Below are positions 11,701 through 23,557 of a stretch of DNA of 64,000 nt, piece by piece. Source of the DNA: Anthonomus grandis grandis (taxonomy: Eukaryota; Arthropoda; Insecta; Coleoptera; Curculionidae). Numbering within the stretch: position 1 is the first letter of the stretch; every line of letters begins with the position of its first letter. The notes beneath the pieces are model-generated. The model saw only the letters and a list, made by a program, of their open reading frames with translations. It had not been told where the DNA came from and ran no database searches. Position numbers and translations under genes: made by a program. The DNA is taken from contig NC_065550.1 of the NCBI RefSeq assembly GCF_022605725.1, forward strand, positions 744,001-808,000, written 5' to 3'.

Positions 11701-14033
11701 GTATAAATCGTGGAAAATTTTGTCATAGGGCTTTTTCACTAGTTTTTGAATGGACATTAGCTAGAAAAAAGAATCTTTGAATTCGGAGCATATTTTGAAA
11801 AAATGGTCATTTTGACCCCGGATTTGGTTCGAAAATCGAAAATTGCAAAGAAATAGGGTTTCTGTTCATTTTAGAGTCAAATTGGTAATAATCTTTTTTA
11901 AAGGTACTCTGAAGTAGTGTAGGATAGAAAAATAAAAAATTTACATTTTTCCATAGGGCTCTTGATATTTCGATATTTATGTTTTACAGTTTTTTTCAAT
12001 TTTCTCCGATTCTATAATAGCTAGAACCGATTTATTTTGACATGCGGATACCTCATAAAATTCCTAAGAACTTTTATTTGAAACAAAAAGTTGTCAGAGT
12101 TACAGTTAATTTAGAAAAAAATAAAAACCATTTTTTCGAAATTTTTCGTGGGTATACCCCTTTCGATTTTTGACCAAAAAAAAAATTATTTTTTTATTGA
12201 GTTTTTTTACTGGACATTATTAGTTTAGGGTTTACTTTAAAATTTGCCAATAATTATTTTAGGAAAAAAAAATGGTATCATGGGAAAAAACGAGTTTTCT
12301 TTTGTTTTTTCCACCTTTTTATTAATATCTCGGTTTCTATAGCTTCGACTTAATTCACTGATGGTTTTTTTGCTCCTTTTTCTTCATCTGTCTACTCCTT
12401 TCATATTTAATTAGTATTGGCTTTCAAAAATAAAACTAAAAAATTACAAAAATCCACGAAAAAACCCGATTTTCTTATCCCCAAACATCAATTCTTATGG
12501 GACCTAATCTTTCTATTTATATTGTGCCACTCGTATGAATCGTGGAAAAATTTGTCATGAAGCTTTTTTACTACTTTTTAAGTCGTCTTTAAGTAGAAAA
12601 AAGAAATTTTAAATTCGGAGCATATTTTGAAAAAATGCTCATTTTGACCCGGATTTTGTTCGAAAATCGAAAAATGCAAAGAAATAGGTTTTCCGTTCGT
12701 TTTAGAGTCAAATCGGTAATAATCTTTTTTAAAGGTACTCTGAAGTAGTATAGGATAGAAAAATAAAAAATTAAAATTTTTCCATAGGGCTCATCATAAT
12801 TCAATATTTATGTTTTATAGTTTTTTTCAATTTTCTCCGATTCTATGATAGCTACAACCGATTTATTTTGACATACGCATACCTCGTGATATGCCTGAGA
12901 ACTTTTATTTAATACAAAAAGTTGTCAGAGTTAAATTAATTATAATTAATTAATTTTAATAATAATAATAATTAAATTTAAATTATTTATAAAAAATTAA
13001 AAACCATTTTTTCGAAATTTTTCGTGGGTATACCCCTTTCGATTTTTGACCAAAAAAAAATTATTTTTTTATTGGGTTTTTTTAATAGAAATTGTTAGTT
13101 TAGGGCTTACTTTGAAATTTGCCAATAATCATATTAGGAAAAAAAAATGGTACGGTGGGAAAAAACCAGTTTTCTTTTGTTTTTCCCACATTTTTACTTA
13201 TATCTCGGCTTCTATAGTTTCGATTCATTTCGTTTTTGGTTACTTTTATTCCTTATTCTCCTCATGTCAATTCTTTTTATATCTTATTTACTATAAGCTT
13301 TTAAAAATAAATTTGAAAAATAAAAAAAATCGACATAAAAACACGGTTGTCTTTTTCCAATACTCTAATAAATGGGACCCTCTTTTTCCTTTATCTTGTG
13401 ACACGGATAAATCGTGGAAAATTTATTTATAAAACTTTTTTACTTAATTTTGAATGGCCTTTAAGGTAAAAAAATACATTTTGAATTTGGAGCATAATTT
13501 AAAAACGTAAATGAAATTATCTGCATACTATGGCGAATACGCCATAACGTTCGTCAGTACAACAGTGTATTATAATTGAGGACTCTGTTTTAGCGTATTT
13601 ACCATAGATGGCGCATTATAATAAACTAAGAAGGTATCATTGAATTTTGGTTATATTTATACGAGTTACTTGAGAGCGGAGCGTATTGTAACACATCATG
13701 GTTCTCTGAAGCATGATACCCAGAAATAAGTAAGTAATATTTCAATAAAATTTATTTCTGATTATAATAGATAATGAGACCTTCCCTTTTCTCTCTGTAT
13801 TTACTATAGATGTTAATTCTGTCGAAGTACTAAAAAAAAGAAAAAGTTGGGTAGAGCACCATGCCGAGGCTAAGGTTTAAACTCAGAGCCTTATGAGGAT
13901 ACGGCAGGTCTCTTCCCCACTGCGTGTTTAGGGCACTCCTTGGATTATTGTAGAGATTTTTTTTTGTAGTACTGACAAAAATTTTAAAAATTTCTACTGG
14001 TCCCCACGGACCAAAGTAGACGCGAAGCGTCTA
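8796..14033. mobile_element. Large non-coding element, tandem copy 2
   Basis: Same tips, order and orientation as copy 1 (leader about 8796-10600, satellite array about 10630-13500, tail 13672-14033 ending AGACGCGAAGCGTCTA), followed by CTTGTTA at 14034-14040. It lacks the 6.3-8.15 kb block and the ribozyme unit of copy 1, so it is closer to the unmodified element of about 5.2 kb. The tail starting GAGCGGAGCGTATTGTAACA at 13674 matches 8160 in copy 1. No protein family is recognisable. Confidence 0.6.
10630..13500. repeat. Satellite-like array 2, about four units of ~0.83 kb
   Basis: Same unit as array 1; ATGGGACC recurs near 10832, 11665, 12498 and 13372, giving spacings of about 833, 833 and 874 bp. 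The last unit is the most diverged. The array occupies the same position in copy 2 as array 1 does in copy 1, so the repeat is part of the element. Unit number differs between copies (about four versus five). Confidence 0.8.
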
Positions 14034-14313
14034 CTTGTTATACGTTGATTTGATACATCCCATGGGCGTGTTTGCGGGTTTATTGTTTATTTTAGTGTTG
14101 TTGCAGTTGCTTGCGTTATTATACGTTATTATAATAAATAATATATATTAATAAATATAAAAATAATAATTTATATATAATAAAATATAAAAATAAATTA
14201 ATAATAAAATATATTATTTATATTAATATATATTATAAATTTATTTTATTACTTATAATATTATTAATTTACGGTATTTTTCTTCGGTGTTTAATACGGT
14301 GTTTTTGTTAAAT

Positions 14314-15702
14314 ATGGAAAACGAAGAACCTTCGACAAGTTGTGTCCCGCCGCCTGCCAAAAAAGCAAAAAGACATTATTCCACTGCTGCAGAATATCAA
14401 CTAGTTAAAACTGTATATGAAAGCGTTCGTGCTAAAAATCCCGATTTGTCGGTTGAGGACGCGGCAGAATTATGCGGAGATTTGACAAAAGTTAGTTCCA
14501 GAACAGTTTTCAGGTCTCTTAAAGTTAATGAAAACAAAAAAAAAGTAGAAAAAAGGGGCAGGAAAAAAATTGTTCTAGATGAGGACATAAAATATATCAT
14601 TAGGCGGAAAGTGCACAGATTTTTTTTTTAGAAATGAGATTCCACCTATTAAGAAAATTAAGGCCGAACTTGATAGTGACAATTATTATTTACCTAAAAT
14701 TTCCGTTGGCGTTTTAAAGCGAACATTACGCGACTTAAAATTTTCGTTATTTAAAAAGGAACCGGAAAAGTTTTTTGATTGACAAAAAAGAGATTGTTTT
14801 GTGGCGAAGGAAATATTTAGATGAAATTCGTAAACATCGGCGCGAAGGAAGAAAAATTTATTATACCGATGAAACATGGCTTAATGAAGGACACACCCGT
14901 ATAAAAGTATGGCAAGGCTTAAATGTAACAAATTTACGGCAAGCTTTTCTTGATGGGCTTTCCACGGGTTTGAAATCGCCTTCTAGAAAAGCTCGTCGTC
15001 TAATTATTACCCATATAGGTAGTGACTCTGGATTTTTGGAAGGAGGTCTGAATGTTTTTGAATCCAGAAAATCGGGAGACTATCATGAAGACATGAACGC
15101 TGAGGTTTTTGAAAAATGGTTTTTGTCCGTGTTGAAGTGTATGCAGCCCGGTTCAGTTATATTGATAGACAATGCACCTTATCATAGTCGGCCAGTGGAA
15201 AAAATACCCACGACTGCTTGGCGAAAAAAATGATATAAAGGATTGGTTAAAATCAAAAGGCGATATAAAATTTGACGAAGACATGCTTAAGGCACAATTG
15301 CTTGATATTGTTCGAATCCACAAAGCACAATATATTGAATATGTGGTTGATGAAATGGCGCGAAACAGTGGGGTTACAATATTGCGGTTACCGCCGTATC
15401 GTTGTGAACTTAACCCGATAGAACTTATATGGGCACAAATAAAAGGCGAAGTGGCCAGCAAGAATACAACGTTTAAATTAAATGACCTTAAAGTGTTATT
15501 AAATGAAGCTATCGGTAATGTAACACCCACCAACTGGCAAAAGTGCATCGAACATGTGGTGAAAGAGGAGCAAAATATGTGGGATTTGGATAATCACATT
15601 GAAGATGTTGTGGAACCACTTATTATCACTCCTGGCTCTGGAAATAGTGATAGCGATGATTCTTCTTCAAGTTCTTCTGATGAAACCTCTGATAGCAATT
15701 AG
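14314..15702 (+). pseudogene. Sailor-like DDE transposase, two or three frameshifts
   Basis: Transposase of the 425-16079 element. The N-terminus (MENEEPSTSC, then a helix-turn-helix-like region ending near RGRKKIVLDED) is open from the ATG at 14314 to 14631. It shifts near an A/T run and continues as NEIPPIKKIKAELD, then shifts again near 14780. Catalytic motifs are visible: YYTDETWLNEGH, ILIDNAPYHS (Asp codon 15168-15170) and LRLPPYRCELNPIELIWA (Glu codon 15421-15423). An extra base in the A7 run at 15223-15229 breaks the frame between the last two; allowing for it, 83 residues separate the second Asp and the Glu. That is close to the spacing I recall for the DD82E Sailor clade and far from the usual 34. 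The C-terminus is a Ser/Asp-rich tail. Confidence 0.75.
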
Positions 15703-16049
15703 CGCATTTTAACCAATATAGAGGTACCATATTTATTATTTAAAACTTGTTTTTTGCAACAAAGTTTCCTTCATTTATTGAACTACATACATTTATAATT
15801 TCATTATACCTATTATAAATTAATTATTATTTATAATTTTATTATAAATTACACTAAATATTTTCATTACAATAATCGAGACAATAATATTGAAATCATA
15901 ATAAAATTATTATGTGCCTATTTAGGCACGTATTTATTTAAATAATAATTTATATAATATACTAAAATCACTTTTTAAAAATGTCTACGCCGCTGCTAGC
16001 TACGTCTCTCACCGCGCAACCGTCTCGGTGGCCCTAATGCTAACGATGT
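15703..16049. other. 3' flank of the Sailor-like transposase
   Basis: About 350 bases of AT-rich sequence between the transposase stop and the right inverted repeat, with several AATAAA-like strings. I see no further gene. Confidence 0.5.
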
Positions 16050-16081
16050 GTCACTGACTATTATGAACGACTTCGACTATA

Positions 16082-16860
16082 GGTGACATTTATTATTTAT
16101 AGCCTCATATGCAGTCTGAAGAAATGATGTTAGGTTAGTTACTGTAGATCTGGATTGAAAGAAAGCATGCTGGATTGGTAATATTAAATCTTTTTCTTGG
16201 TGAAAAAGACTATCATATAGGCGAATTTCAAAGACCTTAGAGAAGTTTGATAGTATGGAAATTGGACGATAGTTTTCCACCACATTTTTTTCTCCCGATT
16301 TAAAGATGTGACAAATTTTGGCAAATTTCCAATCTATAGGAAAGGTGCTTGTACAAAGAGATAAGTGATGACTCAGTTTTGAAACTTATATTTTGAGAAA
16401 AGACATCATTAAATGAACTAGGGAAGGGTAGAGATTGATTAAAAACATTACCAAAAAAGTCGTTAAATGTATTGACTATGTCATCAGTGCTAGTTAAACT
16501 GATATTGTTAAAAATTGACCCAGGAATTCTAGACGTTCTTCGCCTTTCCTGTATAAGTTTCCAAAATTTTTCCGGGTCTTTTTTAATATACATATTTCTT
16601 AGTATTGACTATATAATCTTTATAACCTAACTCGATATTTGTTTTAATGGTGGGCCTTAACGCTTTAAAGACATTGTAATCAACAATGGATTTTGTTTTT
16701 TTTTTCATCTATTAAGTAGCCTAGATTTTTCCTTTAGGTTTTTTACAATTTAAGAGGTATACCAACTACGATAATCATATTTGCTATTACGCGAAGATAA
16801 AAAGGATCATAAATGAGATCTCAAGTTATTAAATGAATCAAACTTTTTAGATTAATTAGA
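16082..16860 (-). pseudogene. LINE fragment, upstream half (endonuclease-RT linker and RT start)
   Basis: Minus-strand pieces in order: YRSWYTS and LKEKSRLLNR (about 16770-16700), then KDPEKFWKLIQERRRTSRIP, a linker motif of Jockey-type ORF2. Next come DDIVNTFNDFFGNVFNQS and NYRPISILSNFSKVFE, the RT1 motif. The piece ends NNKCHL at the TA insertion point. It joins 1-422 once the 425-16079 element is removed. It is broken by frameshifts and truncated at its 5' end near 16860. Confidence 0.8.
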
Positions 16861-16950
16861 AAATAAGGGTTCGTTTTCTTAGTTAAGTTAAAAACGAAAC
16901 TTAAGTAGAGATTTAAATTAATTGATTTGCGCAACGACAAACGTAGCTTA

Positions 16951-17770
16951 AGGTGCGTCCAGACCGGGCGCGCCGAACCGCGCAAAACGTTTTTTTTGCA
17001 ACGTTCCATTGCATTCAGTGTGGACGGGAAAGTGCGCACTAACGAACTTCTTTGCGCGTGTTCGTTGTTGTTCCGTTTAGTGTTGTGACAAACCTGCTAT
17101 TTTCGTATAGCAAATGCTTTTGCTAATGCGAATCAAAAATAGCAGTCGAAAATAGCTGCTATTTAATAGCAGGTGCTATTTGAATTTTATTCGATACGTA
17201 CATGTCGTACATAGCTAATCCTAGCTGTAAACTGTGTAAACTTTAAACTGTAAAATACTGTAAAAAGCCATGAGCGAATTTGCAAAAGGAACAATTATTA
17301 TAAACCATAAACAGACCGAGTGGACAAAGAAACATCGCTAAAAGCTTTTATTTTTATTCCTTAATTTTTAAAATATTAAAAGCCGATTTCTTTCCGACAA
17401 CGCTATCGCCGACGCCGCACCATAAATATAAAAAATGGGTGAAAAAACCGTTGGGTGTCGGCGTCAGTCGGAATCAGTTTAATAAAATGCGGTCATGTGG
17501 CAGGTCGCAGTCCAAATATTAATGCCGCTGCAACCAACGAGACACCAGACAATCAGCTGCCGAGGTGCCAGCGTAAAAAAATTCAGTTGCTATTTTAATA
17601 GCAGCGATTCTTGAACTCATAGCAGATAGCAGTTGCTACTAAACCAAATAGCAGTAAAAAAGTAGCAGACTGCTAAATAGCAACCCAACACTAGTTCCGC
17701 CAGTTGTCGGTACATCACAAGAAAACCGAGGCTCGTGCGCGTCTTGGCGCGGTTAGTTTGGACGAAGTTT
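16951..17770. mobile_element. MITE with GC-rich inverted ends, interrupted by a hAT MITE
   Basis: The left end GGTGCGTCCAGACC...CGCGCC and the right end GGCGCG...GTTTGGACG are imperfect inverted repeats of about 30 bp, unusually GC-rich for this window. Removing the inner 17078-17692 element leaves about 205 bp with no coding potential. Family not recognised. Confidence 0.5.
17078..17692. mobile_element. hAT-type MITE (615 bp)
   Basis: Ends TAGTGTTGTGAC and AGCAACCCAACACTA are imperfect inverted repeats. Flanking 8-mers GTTCCGTT (17070-17077) and GTTCCGCC (17693-17700) look like an aged 8-bp duplication. Both ends carry many copies of AATAGCAG/CTGCTATT. The right tip closely resembles that of the hAT element at 18551-21719, so a related transposase probably moved it. 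No open frame of note. Confidence 0.65.
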
Positions 17771-17774
17771 TTGA

Positions 17775-18375
17775 AGTGAACTGTTAACATACTGTAGTTT
17801 TTAGATGAAGTCCAGGTTCTGCTGTAACTCTCACAGGTTTTTCGTGAGCCATGTTGAATTTTTAAAGAATCTTTTTCACATATTGTCTCTGGTGAAGCAC
17901 TTTTGAATGTTTTTCTCGATTGCACTCGATTTCAGGTCCAACAAATTGTTTTAACTTCAGGTTTCTCAACATGTCCCGAATCAGATTTGACGACGATGAT
18001 ATCACTAAACCGTCATCCACGTATAAGGCCAAATAAATTGACACTCCATTTATATTTCCGGCGAAAACGCATGGGTCACTTTTCGATTGTCTGAAATTAT
18101 ACTTGCTTCAGAAGGTCACAAATGTCTTATTCCAGCAGCGCAGAGACTGTTTTAATCCATAGAGTCTTTATATCAATTTACCGACAGTGTTGAGTTTTCA
18201 TAGCCACATGGTTGTCTTATGTAAATTATCTCTTCTAATCCATCATACAGAAATGCAGTTTTAACATTAAACTGGGAAATTCCATAATCATTTTTTGCTG
18301 CTAAAGCAGGTAGTATACGTATAAAGTCATATCTCACCACCCGGGCAAAATTATAAAAATACAACCCATTTCTCT
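17775..18375 (-). pseudogene. Ty1/copia reverse transcriptase fragment
   Basis: Minus-strand blocks match the copia RT order: RYDFIRILPALAAKNDYG, then SQFNVKTAFLYDGLEE, YIRQPCGY, and after a gap LYVDDGLVISSS (the VDD catalytic box), followed by KHSKVLHQRQYVKKIL. Frames change and stops are present. No LTR or integrase was seen nearby, so this is a small relic. Confidence 0.8.
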
Positions 18376-18542
18376 CTAATTATTAAGCCTATCTCTTAAT
18401 TCCCTTTCTCGTTAATTTCTTTGTATTATTATTAGCTTTATTCGCGGAAGCGATGACTGACTTATCCCTGACTGGCGCACCGGCGCGCTTTGAATATGAG
18501 CGTATTCAGCACTCTGATTATTGTATTTGTCTAATTTTTCTT
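18376..18542. other. Unassigned spacer
   Basis: Short stretch between the copia relic and the hAT target duplication. It contains a GC-richer block around 18450-18500; nothing recognised. Confidence 0.3.
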
Positions 18543-18550
18543 ACAGTGAG

Positions 18551-21500
18551 TAGAGATGTGTCGACCCAGCTATTTTTGAATAGTAGTTGCTTTTGCTACT
18601 GCTACACAAAAATAGCAGTTACTACAGTGTTACTTTATAAGTAGCGAGTAGCGTTGAAGACAATGACAAATAACTTTATAAAGAATATTTGCTTTTTTTT
18701 TTAATTTATTAGCTAAATTTTGAATTTTCAGTTCAAAAATTTTTGTCATTTAGTGTTTTTTTGTTTTAAGCAATATTTTGTTGAAACTTTTAGTGTAGGT
18801 GCTCGTTGTCTTCACTTTTTGTTTAATAAATTACAACTCAAACCTCAAACTCTCAAATGTTAATTATCGAAATAAGAAATTTCACCGCAAATAATACAAC
18901 AAAGTTGTTAGAACAGCATAGATGGCAGGTGGTAGGTAGTGATCCCTAGAAGTCCTGAAACTCTTTAAGGAGAGGTGTGAAACAAAATACTGTGATTGGT
19001 AGCAGGCGCGAACGCCTGGGATTCACAGACAGGGCTTTATTCTCTATTTGTTATTGTTTTTCTGTCTCTATATTAAACGATTGGCGGGCGCCTGGGATTC
19101 ACCGTCGATAAACCAATGGGAATGCGGGTTATTTGCCTTTTTTGGTGGGCGATTGGCCACATCCAGTCCTATGTGTTAGTTATTGTGGAAAAAGTAGCAT
19201 ATATAACGTAGTATCATAGTAAGATAAAAGACAATAGAAAGGTGTGAAATATTTCAAAATATTAATTCAAAGTTAGTGTGCTGTGTTTGCTTGTTCGAAG
19301 TTTAGAATTTAAAAAAGTAAATTGCATTGAATATGTTTTGAAGTTGTTATTTATTTAGGTTCTTTCATTCAACTAACAACATGAATAAGAAATCAGATAA
19401 TTGGAACTTCTCAGTCTCAGATCAAGATAAATGCAAAGCCAAGTGTAATATATGTAAGTCAGTTCTTTCATATAAAACGTCTGTAACGAACCTTAAAGCA
19501 CATCTTAGCAGACATCCTTCTGTAAGACTGCATCAATTTGAACGTGTTCAGAACACAGAGAAGTTCAGAGAAGCAAATACTGAACAGCATACCCAAAACG
19601 GTGGTACTTCTACTGTTAGTGAACCCTGTAGTTCTAATACAAGTGTGTTGCCATCGACCTCGCCATCGACTTCTAAAGGAAGTTCATCAAATATAATTCC
19701 CTCTGCTCGATCTGAAGCTAAAAAGATGCAGCAACAGTTAATGCCTGAATATACTCATAAGAGAATTACAATGTCCCAACAAAAAAATTTGGACGAGTTT
19801 CTATTGAATCTTGTTATAAAAGATTTTCAGCCATTTTCCGTGGTTGAAGACTCCGGTTTTAAAGCTTTTATTTCAGCTCTAAACCCTAGGTATAAATTGC
19901 CTACTAGAAAAACTTTAAGTAATGCTCTTCTTCCAGGACGATTTGAAGAAGTGCAGAACAAAGTTTCGGATGTTTCAAGAGAAGTCACATCTATGACAAT
20001 TACAACAGATAATAAAAGATAATCTTTTAAATGTTGTTTCTTCTGGGAATATACCTGAAAAATCCATCTTGCTGTGCATTTCAGATAACGCTGCAAATAT
20101 AAAGAAAGCGATTACTGTGGACTTAAAATGGAGGCATTTTGGTTGCTATGCACATACCTTAAATTTAATAGTAGCCGATGCTCTAAAGTTAATTCAGGAA
20201 GGGACCTTAAGCAAAATTAGTAAAATTGTGACACATTTTAAGCAAAGTACAAACGTCAAACATAAATTCGATAATGTTCAACGAAAACAAGGCAAAGAAC
20301 CAAAAAAGTTCAAAAAGGACGTAGCAACAAGATGGAACTCCTCATATATAATGCTAGAAAGATTTGTGGAGAGTGACAAATGGGTTGAAAAATGTTTGTA
20401 TTGAGATGTTGAATAGCGATCAGTTTACTACCGAAGTTAGCCAAAATTTTATAAAAAATCTTACACAAAACATAACATCGCGGCTTGGAGATTTAGAGTC
20501 CAGTAAGACCCTAATTGTGTCAACATTTCTGGATCCAAGGTTTAAGAATATTGGTTTTAGTAATCCTGTCGTTTTAGATAAGGCGAAGGAATATGTTACT
20601 GGTTTAGTAGCTCAAAATATAAGAGCAAAGTGCGAAACGACTGGAGAAGCAGGTTTAGAGGTTGGTGCCGGTAATGCGACGTGAGAAAAGCCACTATTTG
20701 ACCTTTGGAAGCAGTTTAATAAGTCGGTGTCATCTCATCCTAAAGTCAATCAAAGTCCGCAGGCACGTGCTATTGACGAGTTGAAGTAAACCGTTACTTG
20801 GACGAAGAAATTATCCCAAGGAACGAGGATCCTTTGAAGTGGTGGGCTAACAATGGTGCGGTTTTTCCAAATTTAAGCCATGTCGTCCGATGCAAGTTTG
20901 GAACAGTTTCAACTTCAATTGCATGTGAACGGATATTTTCAAAGACTGGTCTTATTATTTCGGAGCGGAGTCGCGTTAAGTTAGAGAAAGTAAAAAAAAA
21001 TATGTTTTTAAATGTTAATCAAAAGTTACTTTGAGTTTTTATTACGTTTATTATTTCAGACTTTTTTAGATTTTTTTTCTATTTTTCACTTCTTTTAACG
21101 CTTTTCCCTGACTGTTATATTTACTATATGTTACAGTTTTATATACTCTTGTTGAATAGCTAAGTTTCAAGTTTTTCTTTAATAAATATTTATAAATTAA
21201 TAATAAACAAGTTATTTCTATTCCATAGAATATATGATTTTTTTTGAAACAGCTTTTTATTAAAAATGTAATTTTGTTTTTTGAAATTAAATATTTTTTT
21301 CCAACTAATAGTTTTTTTAATATTAAATTTAATGGATGACAATAAAAATATTACACGGAAACAAAATATAAAAATATTTCCGTATTTCCAGTCACGCCAT
21401 AACTCATCTCTATCCGCTACTTTCATAATCATAATATATTTTCAATGTCCAAATCCCGAATACTCCCGTTTCCCGTTTCTGTTACACTCATCGAATCGCA

Positions 21501-21719
21501 CTTCGCGTCGCAGTCGGCCAGTCTCGCCAGTCGCAGTCGTGTCGTGCTATTGCTATTCCATTTCCCAGCTATCGTGACACTCGCGTCAATAGCCGCTCCG
21601 TATGCAATTTTAGTTGCTACAAAAATAGCAGCTATTTTTTGAAGCCGTAGCAGCTAACATTATTAGAAATCAAATAGCAGTTAAAAAATAGCAGGCTGCT
21701 ATTTAGCAACCCATCTCTA
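18551..21719 (+). mobile_element. hAT transposon (3.17 kb) with 8-bp target duplication
   Basis: Flanked by perfect ACAGTGAG duplications (18543-18550 and 21720-21727). Tips are TAGAGATG and CATCTCTA. Subterminal regions are crowded with AATAGCAG/CTGCTATT motifs, likely transposase-binding sites. The interior carries a broken BED-finger transposase on the + strand. It sits in the calnexin intron upstream of the 22283 exon. Confidence 0.85.
19381..21034 (+). pseudogene. hAT transposase with BED zinc finger (ZBED-like), deleted and frameshifted
   Basis: N-terminal BED finger: CNICKSVLSY...NLKAHLSRH (residues ~20-50), then a Ser-rich linker. The first catalytic-region motif TITTD is followed at once by a stop and the text resumes at CISDNAANIKKAI, so roughly the segment between the first two catalytic Asp regions is deleted. 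CYAHTLNLIV and ATRWNSSYIMLERF (RW motif) follow. After two more frame breaks comes the C-terminal dimerisation region STSIACERIFSKTGLI...RSRVKLE. Family order is intact but at least three lesions make it inactive. Confidence 0.85.
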
Positions 21720-21727
21720 ACAGTGAG

Positions 21728-22282
21728 TACTAGTGTTTTCTTAATTTTTTTATTATTTGTAATAATATCATTAAAAAAATGTAGTATGTTGTCATTATCG
21801 GGAAAAAATCAGTATTTATGGTAATGACTAATATTGCTGTCGGATTCGTGATTCTTGAAATAAAAGAAAAGAACGATTGATCTCTTAAGTAAATACATAA
21901 TGGTATTAACATCGTATTGAAGATTAGAATATTATGACCCTCAAATCAAAGTCTCAAATCAAAGACATAAATGTGATTTGCCATTATTGGGATTTTTATG
22001 TCATTATCCGTATTGTGTCGTAATTGCAGGGTTTTAGTGTCAGCTCTGATTATACTCTATATACCACTATGTTTATTGTTTATTAAAGGTTTCCAGTTTC
22101 CTTTTTCTATTTTTACTTAGTTGAATATTGTTATGTTTAGTGCAATAATTTTTAAGAAATGTGTTAGCAATGCTTCTAAGAAAAATATTTAAAGTATTTG
22201 AATGGTTTTTGCATTGCGAATATCTGTTCCCTATTGCTATCATAATAGGTTGCCATTACTAAGACTATAATTTTTATTACAG
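21728..22282 (+). other. Calnexin intron 3' part
   Basis: AT-rich sequence ending in TTTTTATTACAG, a good acceptor. No repeat or gene recognised. Confidence 0.6.
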
Positions 22283-22574
22283 ATGGTTAGAACATCAACC
22301 CGCTCATATTCCAGATCCGAAAGCTAAAAAACCGGAAGACTGGGACACCGAAATGGATGGTGAATGGGAAGCGCCTCTTATTGAGAATCCCATTTGTGCC
22401 GATGCTCCTGGTTGTGGTAAATGGGAGCCGCCACTGATCAGCAATCCTTTGTACAAAGGCAAATGGAGGGCGCCCCTTATCGAAAATCCCAACTACAAGG
22501 GCAAATGGAGACCAAGAAAAATTCCGAACCCCGATTATTTTGAGGACAAGAAGCCTTTCGAGATGCAACCTATT
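22283..22574 (+). CDS. Cnx: Calnexin, exon encoding the P-domain
   Basis: An exon of 292 nt after ATTACAG and before GTAAGT. The first base completes a codon from the upstream exon; then 97 codons run open. They encode PDPKAKKPEDWD (a type 1 repeat motif), then four type 2 motifs GEWEAPLIENP, GKWEPPLISNP, GKWRAPLIENP and GKWRPRKIPNP, and finally PDYFEDKKPFEMQPI. In calnexin/calreticulin this proline-rich arm projects into the ER lumen and recruits ERp57-type partners for glycoprotein folding. The APGC motif and what follows downstream (membrane helix, acidic tail) mark calnexin rather than calreticulin. Upstream exons (signal peptide, lectin domain) are outside the window. Confidence 0.93.
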
Positions 22575-23557
22575 GTAAGTAAATATTTTAAGGATATATT
22601 GTTAAAAAAAATTTAGTTGTTTTTAGTATTAGTGAATATTTTTTTATATAAATCTTCAAAACTTAAGAGACAAAGCTTTAAAAAAAATTTAAACTTCAAA
22701 AAACCCAGATCACTACGCATATTACAAACAATTACGAAATTTTACAACAGCAGCTCTTCGCAATGAAAAAAAGGCTTTTTTAAGAACTAAATTTAACGGT
22801 AATTTATCTTGTAAGGAAACATGGGCTGAGCTAAGAAAACTTAATATTACAAAAAATAAACAAAGATGCATTCCAACGCATCTATCTAATGTTAACGAAA
22901 TAAATAATTTTGTTTCATCGACATGCACTAATCCTCAACAACCAGACCAAAATCTACTTGACTTTTATATAAATAATCTTAAAAATAATGCTTAAAATAT
23001 TTTTAGTTTGAGGGTTGTGACAGAGGAAGAGTTAATGAGAATTATTTTATCTATAAAAAGCGAAGCATACAGATGCGACGACCTTAATATTACAATGATT
23101 CAATCTTGTTGTCCATTTATGATTCCTTTTTTATTTCATATAATAAATGAATGTATAACTAAATCATAGTTTCCAGATATGTGGAAGCATGCTTACGTCA
23201 CACCTTTGCCTAAAATATCGCAACCTAAGGAATTGAAAGATATGCACTCAATAAGCATTCTTCCAACACTTTCTAAAGTATTAGAAAAACTTGTAGATAA
23301 AGTTCGTGTTTTTTAAATAAAAATAAGATTTTGCCATTAAAACAGTCAGGCTTTCGAAAAGGATATAGCTGTGCTACAACTATGGCTGACGTAACTGATG
23401 ATATCTTTCAAGCGTGGGATAAGGATAAATTTAGTGCTCTTATTTTGCTAGACTATACAAAGGCTTTTGACCTCATAAATCATGAAATTCTTTTGTCTAT
23501 TCTGCATTATATCGGCTTTTCAAATTGTGCAGTTTTTTACTTCTTTTTTGAGTAATT

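Larger units (their letters stand above)
425..16079 (+). mobile_element. Tc1/mariner-superfamily DNA transposon (Sailor-like) carrying a 13.3-kb insert
   Basis: The ends are imperfect inverted repeats of about 30 bp starting TAGTCGAAGTCG and ending CGACTTCGACTA. They are flanked by TA at 423-424 and 16080-16081. The flanking LINE coding sequence becomes continuous and in frame when the element plus one TA is removed, which fixes the boundaries. Its transposase lies next to the right end (14314-15702). Without the 727-14040 insert the element would be about 2.3 kb, a normal size for this superfamily. The TA duplication and DDE_3-type transposase agree with the IS630-Tc1-mariner superfamily. 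Confidence 0.8.

Noticed and set aside
425..16079. A giant (15.7 kb) autonomous Tc1/mariner element
   Set aside because: Size is explained by the tandem insert flanked by CTTGTTA; without it the element is ~2.3 kb.
22287..22568. Minus-strand ORF opposite the calnexin P-domain exon
   Set aside because: Shadow of a well-supported exon; no independent signal.
23482..23557. First 25 codons of the 918-codon LINE ORF as its true start
   Set aside because: They lie in the older LINE, outside the TAATT duplication, and are read in the wrong frame for that LINE.
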